A stretch of 64,000 bases of DNA, taken from positions 434,001-498,000 of the forward strand of contig OX638353.1 in assembly GCA_951813255.1 (NCBI GenBank), in the 5' to 3' direction. The DNA comes from an uncultured Dehalococcoidia bacterium (lineage in GTDB: Bacteria > Chloroflexota > Dehalococcoidia > Lucifugimonadales > JAAXIE01). The notes below the pieces were generated by a model. It made no database searches, was not told the DNA's origin, and saw only the letters and a program-made list of their open reading frames with translations. The translations under genes and the position numbers were made by a program. Of the stretch, positions 7,909 through 17,486 are shown piece after piece; position 1 is the stretch's first letter; every line of letters begins with the position of its first letter.

Positions 7909-9039
7909 TCACTTTGCCAGCGTCTTGGCTGCTTCGTGGGCCTTGGTCCTTGCCCATTGGTCGACCGCAACAAGCTCTTCCAAGCCGGCTTCGAAGGACA
8001 CATCGTGCTTATCGAGGACCCACTCGAGGACGCGGCCGATGTCCAAGTAGCCGATCTTGCGGTCAAGAAAGAGACCAACGGCAATCTCATCTGCAGCGCT
8101 CAAGGCTGCGGGATAGGTGCCACCCCTCTTGCCAGCTTCCAAGGCGAGGCTGAAGCAGGGATAGCGCTCCGGCTCCAGTGGCTGGAACGTGAGGTTGTAT
8201 GGGCTGGCGATGTCCAAGCGGGGGATGAGATCGTTGGGCATCCGGTCAGGGTGGAACATGGAGTACTGGATGGGGAGGCGCATGTCGGGAGGCCCCATTT
8301 GCGCTTTAATCGAGTTGTCTTCCAACTCGATCATGGAGTGCACCACGCTCTGGGGATGCACCACCACCTCGATCTTCTCGAAAGGCAGGTCAAACAGCCA
8401 GTGGGACTCGATGACCTCGAAGGCCTTGTTGGTCAGCGTGGCCGAGTCCACTGTGATCTTGCGTCCCATTTGCCACGTTGGGTGTTTCAGTGCCTGCTCC
8501 GGAGTCACGCTTTCCAGGTCGGCAACGTCCGTGGTGCGGAACGGGCCGCCGGAGGCAGTAATGATGATGCGCTTGAGGGCGCTGGGTTCCCCCTGCATGC
8601 ACTGCCAGATAGCACTGGGCTCGCTGTCCACGGGAAGTATGGTGCCGCCGTACCGCTTCTCGCTGGCCTTCAAGAGTTCCCCTGCCATGACGATGACCTC
8701 TTTGTTGGCCAACGCCACGGGCTTACCACACTCAAGGGCGCGGAATGTCGGCAACAGGCCCGCAGTGCCAATGGTCGCCGCCATCACCAGGTCCACGTCG
8801 TCGCGAGTGGTCATCTCCTCCATGGAGACCCACCGCGCACCAACAGGTAACTGCAATTGCCGCCCACTGGCGCAGTAGACCATTTCCGGCTGGAACTCTT
8901 GAATCTGGGCCTGCAGCAACTCCACGTTGGTCCCAGCCGCCAAGCCAACCACCCGGAATTCGTCGGGGAAAGCCCGAGCGATATCCAGGGTCTGCTGGCC
9001 TATGGAGCCCGTTGAACCCAGTACGACTAGCTTCTTCAT
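7909..9039 (-). CDS. dxr: 1-deoxy-D-xylulose-5-phosphate reductoisomerase
   Basis: Dxr (IspC) makes MEP from DXP with NADPH, the committed step of the MEP pathway. The 376-residue product starts with the Rossmann signature GSTGSIGQQTLDI, followed by ALANKEVIVMAG, the metal site VDSEPSAIWQC and the substrate motif ITASGGPFRT. The normal bacterial DXR motif is VDSEHSAI; the His is replaced by Pro here. Its ATG overlaps the cdsA stop (ATGA), showing translational coupling. Length is typical for the family (about 380-400). Confidence 0.96.
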   Translation of the reverse strand: MKKLVVLGSTGSIGQQTLDIARAFPDEFRVVGLAAGTNVELLQAQIQEFQPEMVYCASGRQLQLPVGARWVSMEEMTTRDDVDLVMAATIGTAGLLPTFRALECGKPVALANKEVIVMAGELLKASEKRYGGTILPVDSEPSAIWQCMQGEPSALKRIIITASGGPFRTTDVADLESVTPEQALKHPTWQMGRKITVDSATLTNKAFEVIESHWLFDLPFEKIEVVVHPQSVVHSMIELEDNSIKAQMGPPDMRLPIQYSMFHPDRMPNDLIPRLDIASPYNLTFQPLEPERYPCFSLALEAGKRGGTYPAALSAADEIAVGLFLDRKIGYLDIGRVLEWVLDKHDVSFEAGLEELVAVDQWARTKAHEAAKTLAK

Positions 9040-9842
9040 GTGCCTATACCCAGTATAGCCTGATAATAGACGAGGGGTATTGTCAAAACAAGCGAATCCA
9101 GACGGTCCAACAACCCGCCATGTCCTGGCAGCAGGCCGCCCGCATCCTTGGCGCCCGCTGCCCTTTTCAGGCGCGATTCCATCAGATCGCCTACCTGCCC
9201 CACCACGCCTACCGCGGCTCCGGTGCCCAGCGCTGCCCCCAATGGCAAGTCTGCCAATGCGGCGATCGTTGCCGCCGCCCCCACTGCGGCAAGGAAGCCT
9301 CCCGCAGCCCCCTCCCATGTCTTGCCGGGGCTGATGCGCGGGGCCATACGATGCCGCCCGATGGCGCGACCAACGAAGAACGCTCCTGTGTCCGTTGCGA
9401 ATGTGGCCAGCAGGGCAAACAGCAGCCATTCCAATCCGGGCAGTCCGGGAGCCCCACGTAGTGCGACAGCATGGGCTACCAGAAACCCTGTGTAGGCAGG
9501 ACCTACTGCTAGGCGCAGACGAGACGCCAAGCCGGACGGCCTCCACAGGGCCCAGAGAACCGGAGCAATTCCTCCACAGCCTAGGGCTATGTACAAGGGC
9601 AGGGGTAAATCCCCCACGCTCCAATGCGAGCCGAGATGGCCTCCCACGACAAGAGATATGGCCCATAGCGCACCGTAAGCCAGTATCGCCCGCTCGCCTT
9701 CGGGGGCGAACATCCGGTGGTATTCAACCCATGCGAGTGCCGCGACCGCACCCACGGCAACGGTCATGTAGTAGGAGCCAGCCCACACCAAGGCTAGCAG
9801 GATGGGCAGGCCAACAGCCGCCGTGGCTATTCGCAGGGCCAA
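9036..9842 (-). CDS. cdsA: Phosphatidate cytidylyltransferase
   Basis: CdsA makes CDP-diacylglycerol from phosphatidate and CTP for phospholipid synthesis. The 268-residue product is highly hydrophobic with about seven to eight membrane helices. It ends with the family signature SRLKRAAGAKDAGGLLPGHG followed by GLLDRLDSL. The gene starts 3 bp after the uppS stop and overlaps dxr by 4 bp, as expected for the frr-uppS-cdsA-dxr operon. Confidence 0.95.
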   Translation of the reverse strand: MALRIATAAVGLPILLALVWAGSYYMTVAVGAVAALAWVEYHRMFAPEGERAILAYGALWAISLVVGGHLGSHWSVGDLPLPLYIALGCGGIAPVLWALWRPSGLASRLRLAVGPAYTGFLVAHAVALRGAPGLPGLEWLLFALLATFATDTGAFFVGRAIGRHRMAPRISPGKTWEGAAGGFLAAVGAAATIAALADLPLGAALGTGAAVGVVGQVGDLMESRLKRAAGAKDAGGLLPGHGGLLDRLDSLVLTIPLVYYQAILGIGT

Positions 9843-9845
9843 TGC

Positions 9846-10592
9846 TCAGGCCCCGTTGCGAATGTTCCCGAAGCGCCTCTGACGACCGCCGTAGTCCTCC
9901 AACGCCCTGGCTACCTCCTCCGGTCCCAAGTCAGGCCAGAGGGTGGGAGTTGGGTAGTACTCTGAATAGGCAGCCTGCCACAGGAAGAAGTTGCTCAGGC
10001 GCAGTTCACCGCCCGTGCGAATTATCAGGTCGGGGTCGGGTAGTTGCGAGGTGTACAGGTAGCGGGCAATGCACTCCTCGTTGAGCTGCTCGGGAGAAAG
10101 GCCGTCACGCATGATGTTCTTCACCGCTTCGACGATCTCCGCACGCCCGCCATAGTCGAACGCGACGCTGAGGGTGATCCCTTTGTTGCAGCGTGTAAGC
10201 TCCTGGGCATCCACTATTGATTGGTGCAATTCCGGTGAGAGCCGGTCCAAGCGGCCGAGATGCAGGATGCGCACACCCTGTTCGTGCAGGGCCTTGGCCT
10301 CCTGTTCGATGGAGTCCCGAAGGATGTCCATGAGACCCTCGACCTCCGTCGCTGGCCTGTTCCAGTTCTCGGTAGAGAAAGCATAGAGGGAGACATACTT
10401 GACGCCCTTTTGGGCCAGGGCCTGCAATACGGGACGAATGTTGTCTACGCCTACCCGGTGCCCCATCAGGCGAGGCAGGCCACGCTGCTCAGCCCACCGG
10501 CCATTCCCGTCCATAACGATGGCCACGTGCGTGGGCACCCTGTTGTGCTCGTGGGTATCCAAGCTGTCGGCGAGGTGGGCCGCCTGCTCCAC
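9846..10592 (-). CDS. uppS: Isoprenyl (undecaprenyl) diphosphate synthase
   Basis: This cis-prenyltransferase builds the long-chain polyprenyl diphosphate lipid carrier for cell-envelope glycans. The 248-residue protein carries the family motifs HVAIVMDGNGRWAEQRGLPR with the diphosphate-binding Asp, LYAFSTENWNRP, and RTGGELRLSNFFLWQAAYSEYY near the C-terminus. It starts 3 bp after frr in the operon. Exact chain length cannot be deduced. Confidence 0.96.
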   Translation of the reverse strand: MEQAAHLADSLDTHEHNRVPTHVAIVMDGNGRWAEQRGLPRLMGHRVGVDNIRPVLQALAQKGVKYVSLYAFSTENWNRPATEVEGLMDILRDSIEQEAKALHEQGVRILHLGRLDRLSPELHQSIVDAQELTRCNKGITLSVAFDYGGRAEIVEAVKNIMRDGLSPEQLNEECIARYLYTSQLPDPDLIIRTGGELRLSNFFLWQAAYSEYYPTPTLWPDLGPEEVARALEDYGGRQRRFGNIRNGA

Positions 10593-10594
10593 CT

Positions 10595-11179
10595 TCAGAC
10601 CTGCATGATCTCCGCCTCTTTGGCGGAGGACACCTTGTCCAGTTCCCCAATGTGGGCGTCGGTGGCCTTTTGCAGGCGTTCTTGCGCTCGCCGGTTCTCG
10701 TCCTGAGGCACCGACTTGTCCTTCTCCATCGACCGCAGACGCTCCACGGCATCCCGGCGGACATTGCGTACCGCTACCTTGGAGTCCTCAACTTTGCGCT
10801 TCAACGCCCGGACGATCTCGCGTCGTCGCTCTTGAGTAAGAGGGGGTACGGCAAGGCGAATTACGGTCCCATCGCTTGAGGGATTCAGTCCTGTGTCGGA
10901 CCGCTGTATCCCCTTCTCGATGCTCTGCAATGCCTGCCGGTCATAGGGTTGCACAACTATCAAACGCGCTTCGGGGACGGAGATGGTGGCAAGCTGGTTC
11001 AACGGGGTGGGTGTGCCGTAGTAGTCCACCATGACGCCTTCGACCAGCGATGTGGTGGCCCGTCCGGTACGGAGGCTGTTCACGTCCCGGCTCAGGAACT
11101 CCACTGCCTTGACCATACGCGAGTCGGCATCGGCAAGCACGCTGTCAACTGTGGCCTCTTCATTTCGTTGAGACGACAT
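10595..11179 (-). CDS. frr: Ribosome recycling factor
   Basis: RRF splits post-termination ribosomes together with EF-G. The 194-residue product has the typical [25 protein letters not shown] region, an [37 protein letters not shown] helix region (about 113-149) and a C-terminal helix. The N-terminus is about nine residues longer than usual. It overlaps the pyrH 3' end by 20 bp, indicating translational coupling. Confidence 0.96.
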   Translation of the reverse strand: MSSQRNEEATVDSVLADADSRMVKAVEFLSRDVNSLRTGRATTSLVEGVMVDYYGTPTPLNQLATISVPEARLIVVQPYDRQALQSIEKGIQRSDTGLNPSSDGTVIRLAVPPLTQERRREIVRALKRKVEDSKVAVRNVRRDAVERLRSMEKDKSVPQDENRRAQERLQKATDAHIGELDKVSSAKEAEIMQV

Positions 11180-11909
11180 CTCGCTGCTTTTCCCCCGATA
11201 TGATTGTTCCCAAGGGCTCTCCCTGCAAGATCCTCGCCAGGTTATCCGGCTGGAACAGGTCGAACACTATAAGTGGCAGCTCATTGTCCATGCACATGGA
11301 CAGAGCGGTGCTGTCCATCACGTCCAGGCGTTTGTTGATGGCCTCCATATGGTCCAGTGATGAGAAGCGCTGTGCTTCGGGGTTGGTATTCGGGTCGCTA
11401 TCGTACACGCCGTCAACGTTGTTCTTGGCCATCAAAAGCACCTCTGCGCCGATCTCCACGGCACGCAGGGCAGCGGCGGTGTCGGTGGTCATGTAGGGGT
11501 GGCCCGTACCTGCCGCAAAGATGATGGTGCGGCCCTTTTCAAAGTGGCGCAGCGCCCTTCGTCGGATGTAGGGCTCGGCCACGGATTGCATTGGCAGGGC
11601 AGTCAGGGTGCGAACGTCCACCCCCAGCTTCTCCAAGGAATCCTGAAGGGAGAGGGCATTGATGACGGTGGCCAGCATGCCGGCGTAGTCGGCCGTGCCA
11701 CGTTCCATGCCGTACTTCTCTGCTACGCTGCCCCGCCAGATGTTGCCCCCGCCGACAACAATACCGACCTCGACTCCCATACGGGTCGCGGAGAACACCT
11801 CCCGGGCCGCGTACTGCACAGCCGGGACATCTATGCCGTAGCCTTCGTTCCCCTGCAATGACTGGCCGCTGAGCTTCAGCAGCACTCGGTGAAAAACGCC
11901 TGTTGCCAC
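11160..11909 (-). CDS. pyrH: Uridylate kinase
   Basis: PyrH phosphorylates UMP to UDP. The 249-residue product has the amino-acid-kinase fold motifs [36 protein letters not shown] and [18 protein letters not shown], all typical of bacterial UMP kinases. The expected neighbours tsf and frr flank it. Confidence 0.96.
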   Translation of the reverse strand: MATGVFHRVLLKLSGQSLQGNEGYGIDVPAVQYAAREVFSATRMGVEVGIVVGGGNIWRGSVAEKYGMERGTADYAGMLATVINALSLQDSLEKLGVDVRTLTALPMQSVAEPYIRRRALRHFEKGRTIIFAAGTGHPYMTTDTAAALRAVEIGAEVLLMAKNNVDGVYDSDPNTNPEAQRFSSLDHMEAINKRLDVMDSTALSMCMDNELPLIVFDLFQPDNLARILQGEPLGTIISGEKQRDVVSTK

Positions 11910-11954
11910 AGCGGGCCTTCCCCCCTCAGTCGGGTCGGTCGTCGGTGCTGGTGC

Positions 11955-12458
11955 TCAGTCGCCTAGGGCGTACCTAGTGAACCGCCGTATGCGAATGTTT
12001 TCGCCCATCTTCGCCATCATCTCTTGCACCACCTCCCGCACTGTGTTGGAGGAGTCCTTGATAAAGGGTTGGTGCATGAGAGATACCACTTCCGGTGGGC
12101 CCTGCACTTCGCCTTCGACCTCATCCATGTCCGGGTAGAGTGGGGCCATTGCGGCCACTTGCATAGCTAAGTCGTGGGCAAGCTGTCTGAAGTCATCGGT
12201 GCGGGCAACGAAGTCGGTCTCGCAGTTCAACTCCAGGACAGCGCCCAGCCGGCCGCCACTGTGGATGTAGGCCTCGACCAAGCCTTCGCGGGTGTCCCGC
12301 TCCGTCTTTTTCATGGCCGCAGACAAGCCCTTTTCCCGCAGCAGTTCCTCGGCCTTCTGGCTGTTGCCCTGGGTTTCCTCCAAGGCTCTCTTGCAGTCCA
12401 TAACCCCTGCGCCTGTCTGTTCGCGCAGGGCCCGTACCATCTCAGTTGTTACTTCCAA
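11955..12458 (-). CDS. tsf: Elongation factor Ts (short form)
   Basis: EF-Ts recycles EF-Tu by GDP release. The 167-residue product has the N-terminal UBA-like domain (VRALREQTGAGVMDCKRAL), the nucleotide-exchange TDFVAR motif and a single short core followed by a C-terminal module. It lacks the second core subdomain and coiled coil of the 283-residue E. coli protein. It resembles the compact EF-Ts of Thermus and Chloroflexota, so it is a lineage trait and not a truncation. It lies 39 bp after rpsB, the near-universal pairing. Confidence 0.95.
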   Translation of the reverse strand: MEVTTEMVRALREQTGAGVMDCKRALEETQGNSQKAEELLREKGLSAAMKKTERDTREGLVEAYIHSGGRLGAVLELNCETDFVARTDDFRQLAHDLAMQVAAMAPLYPDMDEVEGEVQGPPEVVSLMHQPFIKDSSNTVREVVQEMMAKMGENIRIRRFTRYALGD

Positions 12459-12497
12459 CGCAACCTTCCGCCTATTAGAGCCATTTATCAGGGCTGT

Positions 12498-13391
12498 TTA
12501 GTTGGGTTCTGCTTCGTCAGCCGGGGCGTCGGCTTCCGGTTCTTCTGCGAGTTCTCCCAAGGCTGCTATATCGGCCAACGCCGCCGCTTCCGCATCATAG
12601 ATAGCCCTTGGCTCGAACTCTTCCTGTATCTCCTCAGGCTCTTCGCCCTCGCCCTCTTCTACCATCATCGCCTCGCGCTGTCGCTTGCCTTCGTTGACCG
12701 CGTCTGCGATGCGCCCTGCCATCAAGCGGATGGAGCGTATGGCATCGTCATTACCGGGGATGGCGTGGTCTACCATCAGGGGGTCACAGTCGGTATCCAC
12801 CAGCCCCACGATGGAGACGCCTATGCGTCGCGCTTCGGCGACGCAGTTCTTTTCCATGCCCAAGTCCACCACGAACATCGCCTCGGGAACCTTGTCCATC
12901 TGCTTGAGGCCGTCGTAGTAGCGGTGCAGCTTGTTCAGGGTCTCTTCCAGCTTCAGGGCTTCTTTGCGTGGGAGCCGTCGGAAGTAGCCCTTTTCCTTCT
13001 TCTCTTCCAGGTCCCTCAGGTACATCACCCGGGAATGAATGACGCCGAAGTTGGTCAGCGACCCGCCCAGCCAGCGCTGGTTGACGTAGGGCATGCCACA
13101 GCGGGACGCTTCCTGCTGCATCGCGTCCTGCGCCTGGCGCTTGGTGCCCACGAATATAATGTCGCCTCCGTCGGCGACCAGCTGGGTCACAGCCTTGCAG
13201 GCCTCGTTGAGCAACACCAAGGTCTGCTGGAGGTCGATGATGTGGATGCCGTTGCGCTGGGTGAAGATGTATCGCTTCATCCGCGGGTTCCAGCGCCGTG
13301 TCTGGTGGCCAAAATGTACGCCAGCCTCCAGCAGTGCCTTCATGGTGATCGGCTCTCGCTGCTGTGGAGGACGCTCTGCAGTTTGTAACAT
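12498..13391 (-). CDS. rpsB: 30S ribosomal protein S2 with long acidic tail
   Basis: S2 binds S1 and the 30S head. The product is 297 residues against about 240 in E. coli. The extra length is a Glu/Asp/Ala-rich C-terminal tail from about residue 240 (EEGEGEEPEEIQEEFEPR followed by a run of Ala-Glu). Core motifs are LLEAGVHFGHQTRRWNPRMK, GTKRQAQDAM and DTDCDPLMVDHAIPGNDDAI. As the first gene of the minus-strand block it is preceded by a 209-bp intergenic region shared with the divergent flavin oxidoreductase gene. A TATACT hexamer on the minus strand near 13487 is a candidate -10. Confidence 0.96.
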   Translation of the reverse strand: MLQTAERPPQQREPITMKALLEAGVHFGHQTRRWNPRMKRYIFTQRNGIHIIDLQQTLVLLNEACKAVTQLVADGGDIIFVGTKRQAQDAMQQEASRCGMPYVNQRWLGGSLTNFGVIHSRVMYLRDLEEKKEKGYFRRLPRKEALKLEETLNKLHRYYDGLKQMDKVPEAMFVVDLGMEKNCVAEARRIGVSIVGLVDTDCDPLMVDHAIPGNDDAIRSIRLMAGRIADAVNEGKRQREAMMVEEGEGEEPEEIQEEFEPRAIYDAEAAALADIAALGELAEEPEADAPADEAEPN

Positions 13392-13600
13392 GTAACCTGC
13401 CTTCCCTATTTCAATGAGAGGCTATGCCTCCAGTGACGTTCGGCTGCAACTTGCAGACCTACATACTGAATGCTATCGAAAGGGAGTATAGCATGCCCAT
13501 TTTCAGGCGGGCAACCGCGTGGCAACCCCAGGAAGTCAGACCCGCGTCCAGCTTGGCCGTGCTATGCTCTGAGCTGCTCTCGACGCGAAAAGGAGGCCCT

Positions 13601-14509
13601 ATGAAGTTCGGAGTCACTTTCCCTAATAGCTGGGGCATCGAGGACCCGAACATCCTCTTTGCCTTGGGCACGAAAGCAGAGGAATTGGGCTACGACTCCC
13701 TCTGGACCAGTGAGCACGTCTTCAACGTCTCCTACGTCGGCAGTCGCTTGGGCAATGCTCCCTACTATGACTCACTCCTCTCCCTCACCCACCTCGCTGC
13801 GATAACCAACGACATACGCCTCGGCACGTCAGTCCTGGTACTGCCCTACCACCACCCGGTGACCCTAGCCAAGCAGCTTGCTACCATCGACGTGTTTTCC
13901 CGTGGACGCTTGGCTGTGGGAATCGGTGCGGGCGTCATCGAGGAAGAGTTTCGCGCCTTGGGCGCTGAATTCAGCCAACGCGGCTCTCTAACCGACGAGG
14001 CCATCGGAGCGATGAAAGCTCTATGGACCCAGGACCTGCCTGAATTCCATGGAGAACACTATGACTTTTCGGGCATGGTCTTCTCACCCAAGCCCTTGCA
14101 GAAACCCTACCCGCCGATCTACGTGGGGGGGCACAGCCGCCCTGCCATTCGCCGGGCCTCCCGTGAGGCAGATGTGTGGCACCCTACCTCAATCGGGGCC
14201 GAAGGCCTGCTCTTGGGCACGCGTTACCTGCATGAGCAGGCCCGCCTCTTCGGGCGTGACCCCGAACGCATCGGGATTTCGGTCCGTCTTGACTTGGATT
14301 TTCCTGCCTTGGGGGGGCCGCGAACCGCCCCACGCCGTCCCCGTCCTGCTTTGTCTGGTAATCCCGATGAGGTCGCGGAGCAGGTGCGCGTCTACGAAGA
14401 GGTGGGCGTTGACGAGCTGTTGCTCGCCACCAACAGCCGCGATGCCAGCATCATTGGTGAGACCATCGAGACCTTCGCCCGCGAGGTGATGCCCGCTTTC
14501 CGCAGTTAG
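13601..14509 (+). CDS. LLM-class F420/FMN-dependent oxidoreductase
   Basis: The 302-residue product has a luciferase-like TIM barrel: MKFGVTFPN, LGYDSLWTSEHVF, LGTSVLVLPYHHPVTLAKQLATID, GRLAVGIGAGVIEEEF and PLQKPYPPIYVGGHSRPAIRRA. This fits the subfamily of probable F420-dependent oxidoreductases (TIGR03619-like), though FMN use cannot be excluded. The frame is open upstream, but the ATG at 13601 with AAAGGAGG eight bases before it is clearly the start. It is divergent from rpsB and convergent with the nucleotidyltransferase. Expanded families of such enzymes are typical of SAR202-like Chloroflexota. Confidence 0.88.
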   Translation: MKFGVTFPNSWGIEDPNILFALGTKAEELGYDSLWTSEHVFNVSYVGSRLGNAPYYDSLLSLTHLAAITNDIRLGTSVLVLPYHHPVTLAKQLATIDVFSRGRLAVGIGAGVIEEEFRALGAEFSQRGSLTDEAIGAMKALWTQDLPEFHGEHYDFSGMVFSPKPLQKPYPPIYVGGHSRPAIRRASREADVWHPTSIGAEGLLLGTRYLHEQARLFGRDPERIGISVRLDLDFPALGGPRTAPRRPRPALSGNPDEVAEQVRVYEEVGVDELLLATNSRDASIIGETIETFAREVMPAFRS

Positions 14510-14520
14510 GTACAGCCCGG

Positions 14521-15228
14521 CTAGCCGGTGGTCGCTTGGAGATGCTCCTCGGCTTCTCGCAGGTCCTTGAAGGAGTCGACGCTACTCCAGTAACCACGAT
14601 AGGGGAGGGCCGAAAGCCTTCCCTGTTCCGCCAATCCGGGGAATGTCCCGGTTTCGTGGTCTCCCAGTTCTGGAAGCAGTGGCTCGATGTCCCGCCGCAT
14701 CACATATATCCCCGCGTTGATCCAGTAAGGCAACTCTATCTTCTCGCGGAAGCCCGTGACGCTGTTCGACTCGTTCACGTCCACGATCCCGTAGGGGCTG
14801 CGGAAAGGGACCACTGTGATGGTGGCCATGTGCTTTGGGTTGGCCCTAGAGGCTTCGTGATAGCCGTCCAGCAGGTTATCCAGAGGGAGGTCCGTCACTA
14901 TGTCGCCGTTTGTCACGATCAAAGGTCCGTCGGTGTCCGTAACTTGCGACATTCCCTGACGGATGGCCCCGCCACGACCCAAGGGAGAGTCCTCGATGCT
15001 GTAGTGGGCGCGAAACCCGTGGGCACTCCCGTCCCCAAAGTGTTCCTGTATCGCCTCCCAGCAGTACCCCGCTAGGAACACGATATCAGTCACGCCCGCT
15101 TGCACCAGCCACTCGGCTTGGCGCTGCAGTATGGGCTTGCCGCCCACCGGCACCATTGGCTTGGGGAGACCGTCAGTGAGGGGCCTGAGTCTCTCACCGC
15201 GACCTCCCGATAGGATCAATGCGTACAT
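14521..15228 (-). CDS. Sugar-phosphate nucleotidyltransferase
   Basis: The 235-residue NTP-transferase domain carries the nucleotide-binding motif SGGRGERLRPLT, the activating lysine in GLPKPMVPVGGKPIL, a metal-binding Asp in VTNGDIV and a substrate-side YWINAGIYVM motif. It is a single-domain enzyme like MurU or the GDP-mannose/HddC type, with no left-handed beta-helix. It lies 8 bp after phoU and may share its transcript. The sugar is not determinable. Confidence 0.87.
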   Translation of the reverse strand: MYALILSGGRGERLRPLTDGLPKPMVPVGGKPILQRQAEWLVQAGVTDIVFLAGYCWEAIQEHFGDGSAHGFRAHYSIEDSPLGRGGAIRQGMSQVTDTDGPLIVTNGDIVTDLPLDNLLDGYHEASRANPKHMATITVVPFRSPYGIVDVNESNSVTGFREKIELPYWINAGIYVMRRDIEPLLPELGDHETGTFPGLAEQGRLSALPYRGYWSSVDSFKDLREAEEHLQATTG

Positions 15229-15236
15229 GCTTCCTG

Positions 15237-15917
15237 CTAGTGCTTGTGGATATTGACCTCGGTCATCTTCCCCGTGACCAGGTATACCACCCGCTCCGCG
15301 ATGTTTGTGGCCCGGTCAGCCACCCGCTCCAAGTCGTGGGAGACCCACAACAGATAGGTGGCCCTCTGGATGCTCTGCGGGTCCCGCAGCATGAACAATA
15401 TCAACTCGTGGTACACCTGGTCGTAGAGGGCGTCGATTTCGTCGTCATCGGAGCCCACCTGAAGCGCGCCCACGGTGTCGCGGTTTACAAGTGCCTCGAG
15501 GCTGCGCCTCACCATGCTGGAGGCCTTCTCGCCCATACGCGGGATGTCTATGAGGGGCTTCAGGGGTGGCTCGTCGCCCATCATCAAGCTGATCTTTGCG
15601 ATGCCTTCCGCATAATCGCCAATCCTCTCCAGCTCGCTGTCGATGTGGAGGATGGCTGTGATCAGGCGCAGGTCTCGCGCCACAGGTTGATGGGTTGCAA
15701 TGATGTCGATGCACTGGTCCTCGATCTCGAACCGCTTTGCATCGATGTAGTCGTCTTCCGCTATTACCTGTCGGGACTCTTCCAAGTCCCTCTCGGCTAG
15801 AGCGCGCAGGGACCGGGCGATGGCTTTCTCCACCATCCGGCCCAGGTTCACCAACTCCTGCTCCAGCTCTCGCAGGCGTCGGTCAAGGTCGGCTCGGGGC
15901 GCTGCTCTCTGTGCCAA
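15237..15917 (-). CDS. phoU: Phosphate transport regulator PhoU
   Basis: PhoU represses phosphate uptake and signalling when phosphate is plentiful by contacting PstB and a PhoR kinase. The product consists of two PhoU three-helix repeats with the metal-binding motifs IDSELERIGDYAEGI and SHDLERVADRATNI. GTG at 15923 abuts the AGGAGG ribosome site with no spacing, so the TTG at 15917 (six-base spacing) is the better start; the difference is two residues. It follows pstB by a short gap. No pstSCA or phoR is present in this window. Confidence 0.93.
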   Translation of the reverse strand: MAQRAAPRADLDRRLRELEQELVNLGRMVEKAIARSLRALAERDLEESRQVIAEDDYIDAKRFEIEDQCIDIIATHQPVARDLRLITAILHIDSELERIGDYAEGIAKISLMMGDEPPLKPLIDIPRMGEKASSMVRRSLEALVNRDTVGALQVGSDDDEIDALYDQVYHELILFMLRDPQSIQRATYLLWVSHDLERVADRATNIAERVVYLVTGKMTEVNIHKH

Positions 15918-15931
15918 AACCACCCTCCTGC

Positions 15932-16807
15932 TTAGCCGAAACGGCCGGTGATGTATGCCTCGGTGCGCTCGTCCTTGGGGTTGGTGAACAGCTCTCTGGT
16001 GCGTCCCTGCTCCACCAGATACCCGGCGCGGGCCTCATTCATGTGGAGGAAGGCGGTCTGGTCCGAGACTCGCGCAGCCTGCTGCATATTGTGGGTCACG
16101 ATCACGATGGTGTAGTCCTGCGCTAGGTTGCGCATCAACTCCTCAATGGCAAGGGTGGCGATGGGGTCGAGCGCCGAGCAGGGCTCGTCCATGAGGATGA
16201 CCTCCGGCTGCACGGCCAAGGCCCGGGCGATGCAGAGCCTCTGTTGCTGCCCGCCGGACAGTGCAAGGCCGGGGTTCTTCAGTCGGTCTTTTACCTCGTC
16301 CCACAGGGCTGCCTGTTGCAGCGCCCACTGCACGAGGTCGCCCATGTCGCCGGTGTAGCCGTTGATGCGTGGCCCGAATGCCACGTTGTCGAAGATAGAC
16401 TTAGGGAAGGGGTTTGGTCGCTGGAATACCATGCCGACACGAAATCGGGTCTCCGTGGGGTCCACGTTAGAGGCGTAGATATCCTCGTTCTTGAACAGGA
16501 CCTTTCCTTCTACCCGGACACCGGGTATGAGGTCGTTCATGCGGTTGAACACCCGTAGCAGGGTGCTCTTCCCGGACCCCGATGGGCCGATTATGGCCGT
16601 TACTTCCCGCTCAGGCACCTCCATACTGATTTTGCTCAAGGCTTGAAACGTGCCGTAGTAGACGCTCAGGTTGATCGTACGTAGCTCAACCGAAGACAGC
16701 GAGTCTTCAGACCCCGGACCAGCCTGCTGGAGTCGGGTGACGGCTACGCCCGAGTTGTTCGGTTCCTGACCAGCGCTCCCGACGTCGATTCGCCTCTCGA
16801 TGGTCAA
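15932..16807 (-). CDS. pstB: Phosphate ABC transporter ATP-binding protein PstB
   Basis: The ATPase of the high-affinity phosphate importer. Walker A (GPSGSGKST), the Q-loop ([23 protein letters not shown]), the ABC signature (LSGGQQQR) and Walker B ([13 protein letters not shown]) are all intact and PstB-specific. At 291 aa it has about 35 extra N-terminal residues before the core (starting near [12 protein letters not shown]), unless the true start is internal. The annotated start is TTG at 16807, after an AGAGGGGG stretch. The partner permeases pstC/pstA and binding protein pstS are absent here. Confidence 0.94.
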   Translation of the reverse strand: MTIERRIDVGSAGQEPNNSGVAVTRLQQAGPGSEDSLSSVELRTINLSVYYGTFQALSKISMEVPEREVTAIIGPSGSGKSTLLRVFNRMNDLIPGVRVEGKVLFKNEDIYASNVDPTETRFRVGMVFQRPNPFPKSIFDNVAFGPRINGYTGDMGDLVQWALQQAALWDEVKDRLKNPGLALSGGQQQRLCIARALAVQPEVILMDEPCSALDPIATLAIEELMRNLAQDYTIVIVTHNMQQAARVSDQTAFLHMNEARAGYLVEQGRTRELFTNPKDERTEAYITGRFG

Positions 16808-17061
16808 CCCCCTCTATATGTAGTGTGGGGACTAGCCCTCGCCAATTGTACCAAAGACCAAACCCGACTCGTGTAACGCAAATGGCTCGGAGGCGCTCCA
16901 GCACGAGACGGGGAACTCGAAGACAGCATCACTGATGGAAGAAGGAGTTGGGCCGGCATGCTATCATGTACCACTTGTTCCTCTCCTCGCGGGCTCTCAC
17001 GGGAAAGAGTTGTCGCGGGAAGGTATTGGCCCTGGCACCCTGTAGCTTCATACCCCATGGA

Positions 17062-17442
17062 ATGGACGAAGGGAGCGCTCTGGACTTCGACATCGGCAAC
17101 GCCTTGGTGATGACCGCTGGAGGAGCAGGCATGGCCTTCCTTGTGCTTGTGCTCCTCACCGGCCTTACTGCGGTGATGGGGTTGGTTCTCCGCTGGCGGG
17201 TTGCTAGGGCCACCCGGCTGGGGGTGGAGGCCCCGGAGCTTGATCCTCCCCGGGAGGATGAACTAGAGATGGCCGCCATGATAGCGGCTTCCATAGTCGC
17301 CGCTCGTCTGGGACGAAGGGCCCCGACCACTGGAGGAAGGCCTCCCACTACGACCTCCTCGGCCTCCAGCCGGTGGGTGGTCCAGGGGCGCCGCGACATC
17401 ATGGCGGGGCGTACGGGTCGTCCCGCTCGCCGGCACTTATGA
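17062..17442 (+). CDS. OadG-like gamma subunit of a sodium-pumping decarboxylase
   Basis: The product (about 126 aa) has an N-terminal membrane helix (GNALVMTAGGAGMAFLVLVL onward), a basic juxtamembrane stretch, and a cytosolic tail with an EMAAMIAASIVAARLG helix of the type seen in OadG/MmdC subunits. The gamma subunit anchors and stabilises the alpha and beta subunits of Na+-translocating oxaloacetate or methylmalonyl-CoA decarboxylase. It sits 44 bp before oadB, which supports the call. The start is uncertain; the ATG at 17062 gives a normal short N-terminus, while the frame is open to 16948. Confidence 0.65.
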   Translation: MDEGSALDFDIGNALVMTAGGAGMAFLVLVLLTGLTAVMGLVLRWRVARATRLGVEAPELDPPREDELEMAAMIAASIVAARLGRRAPTTGGRPPTTTSSASSRWVVQGRRDIMAGRTGRPARRHL

Positions 17443-17486
17443 TGAAATCCCACGGATCCTGGTTGATGACGTTCCCCTTGGACTAG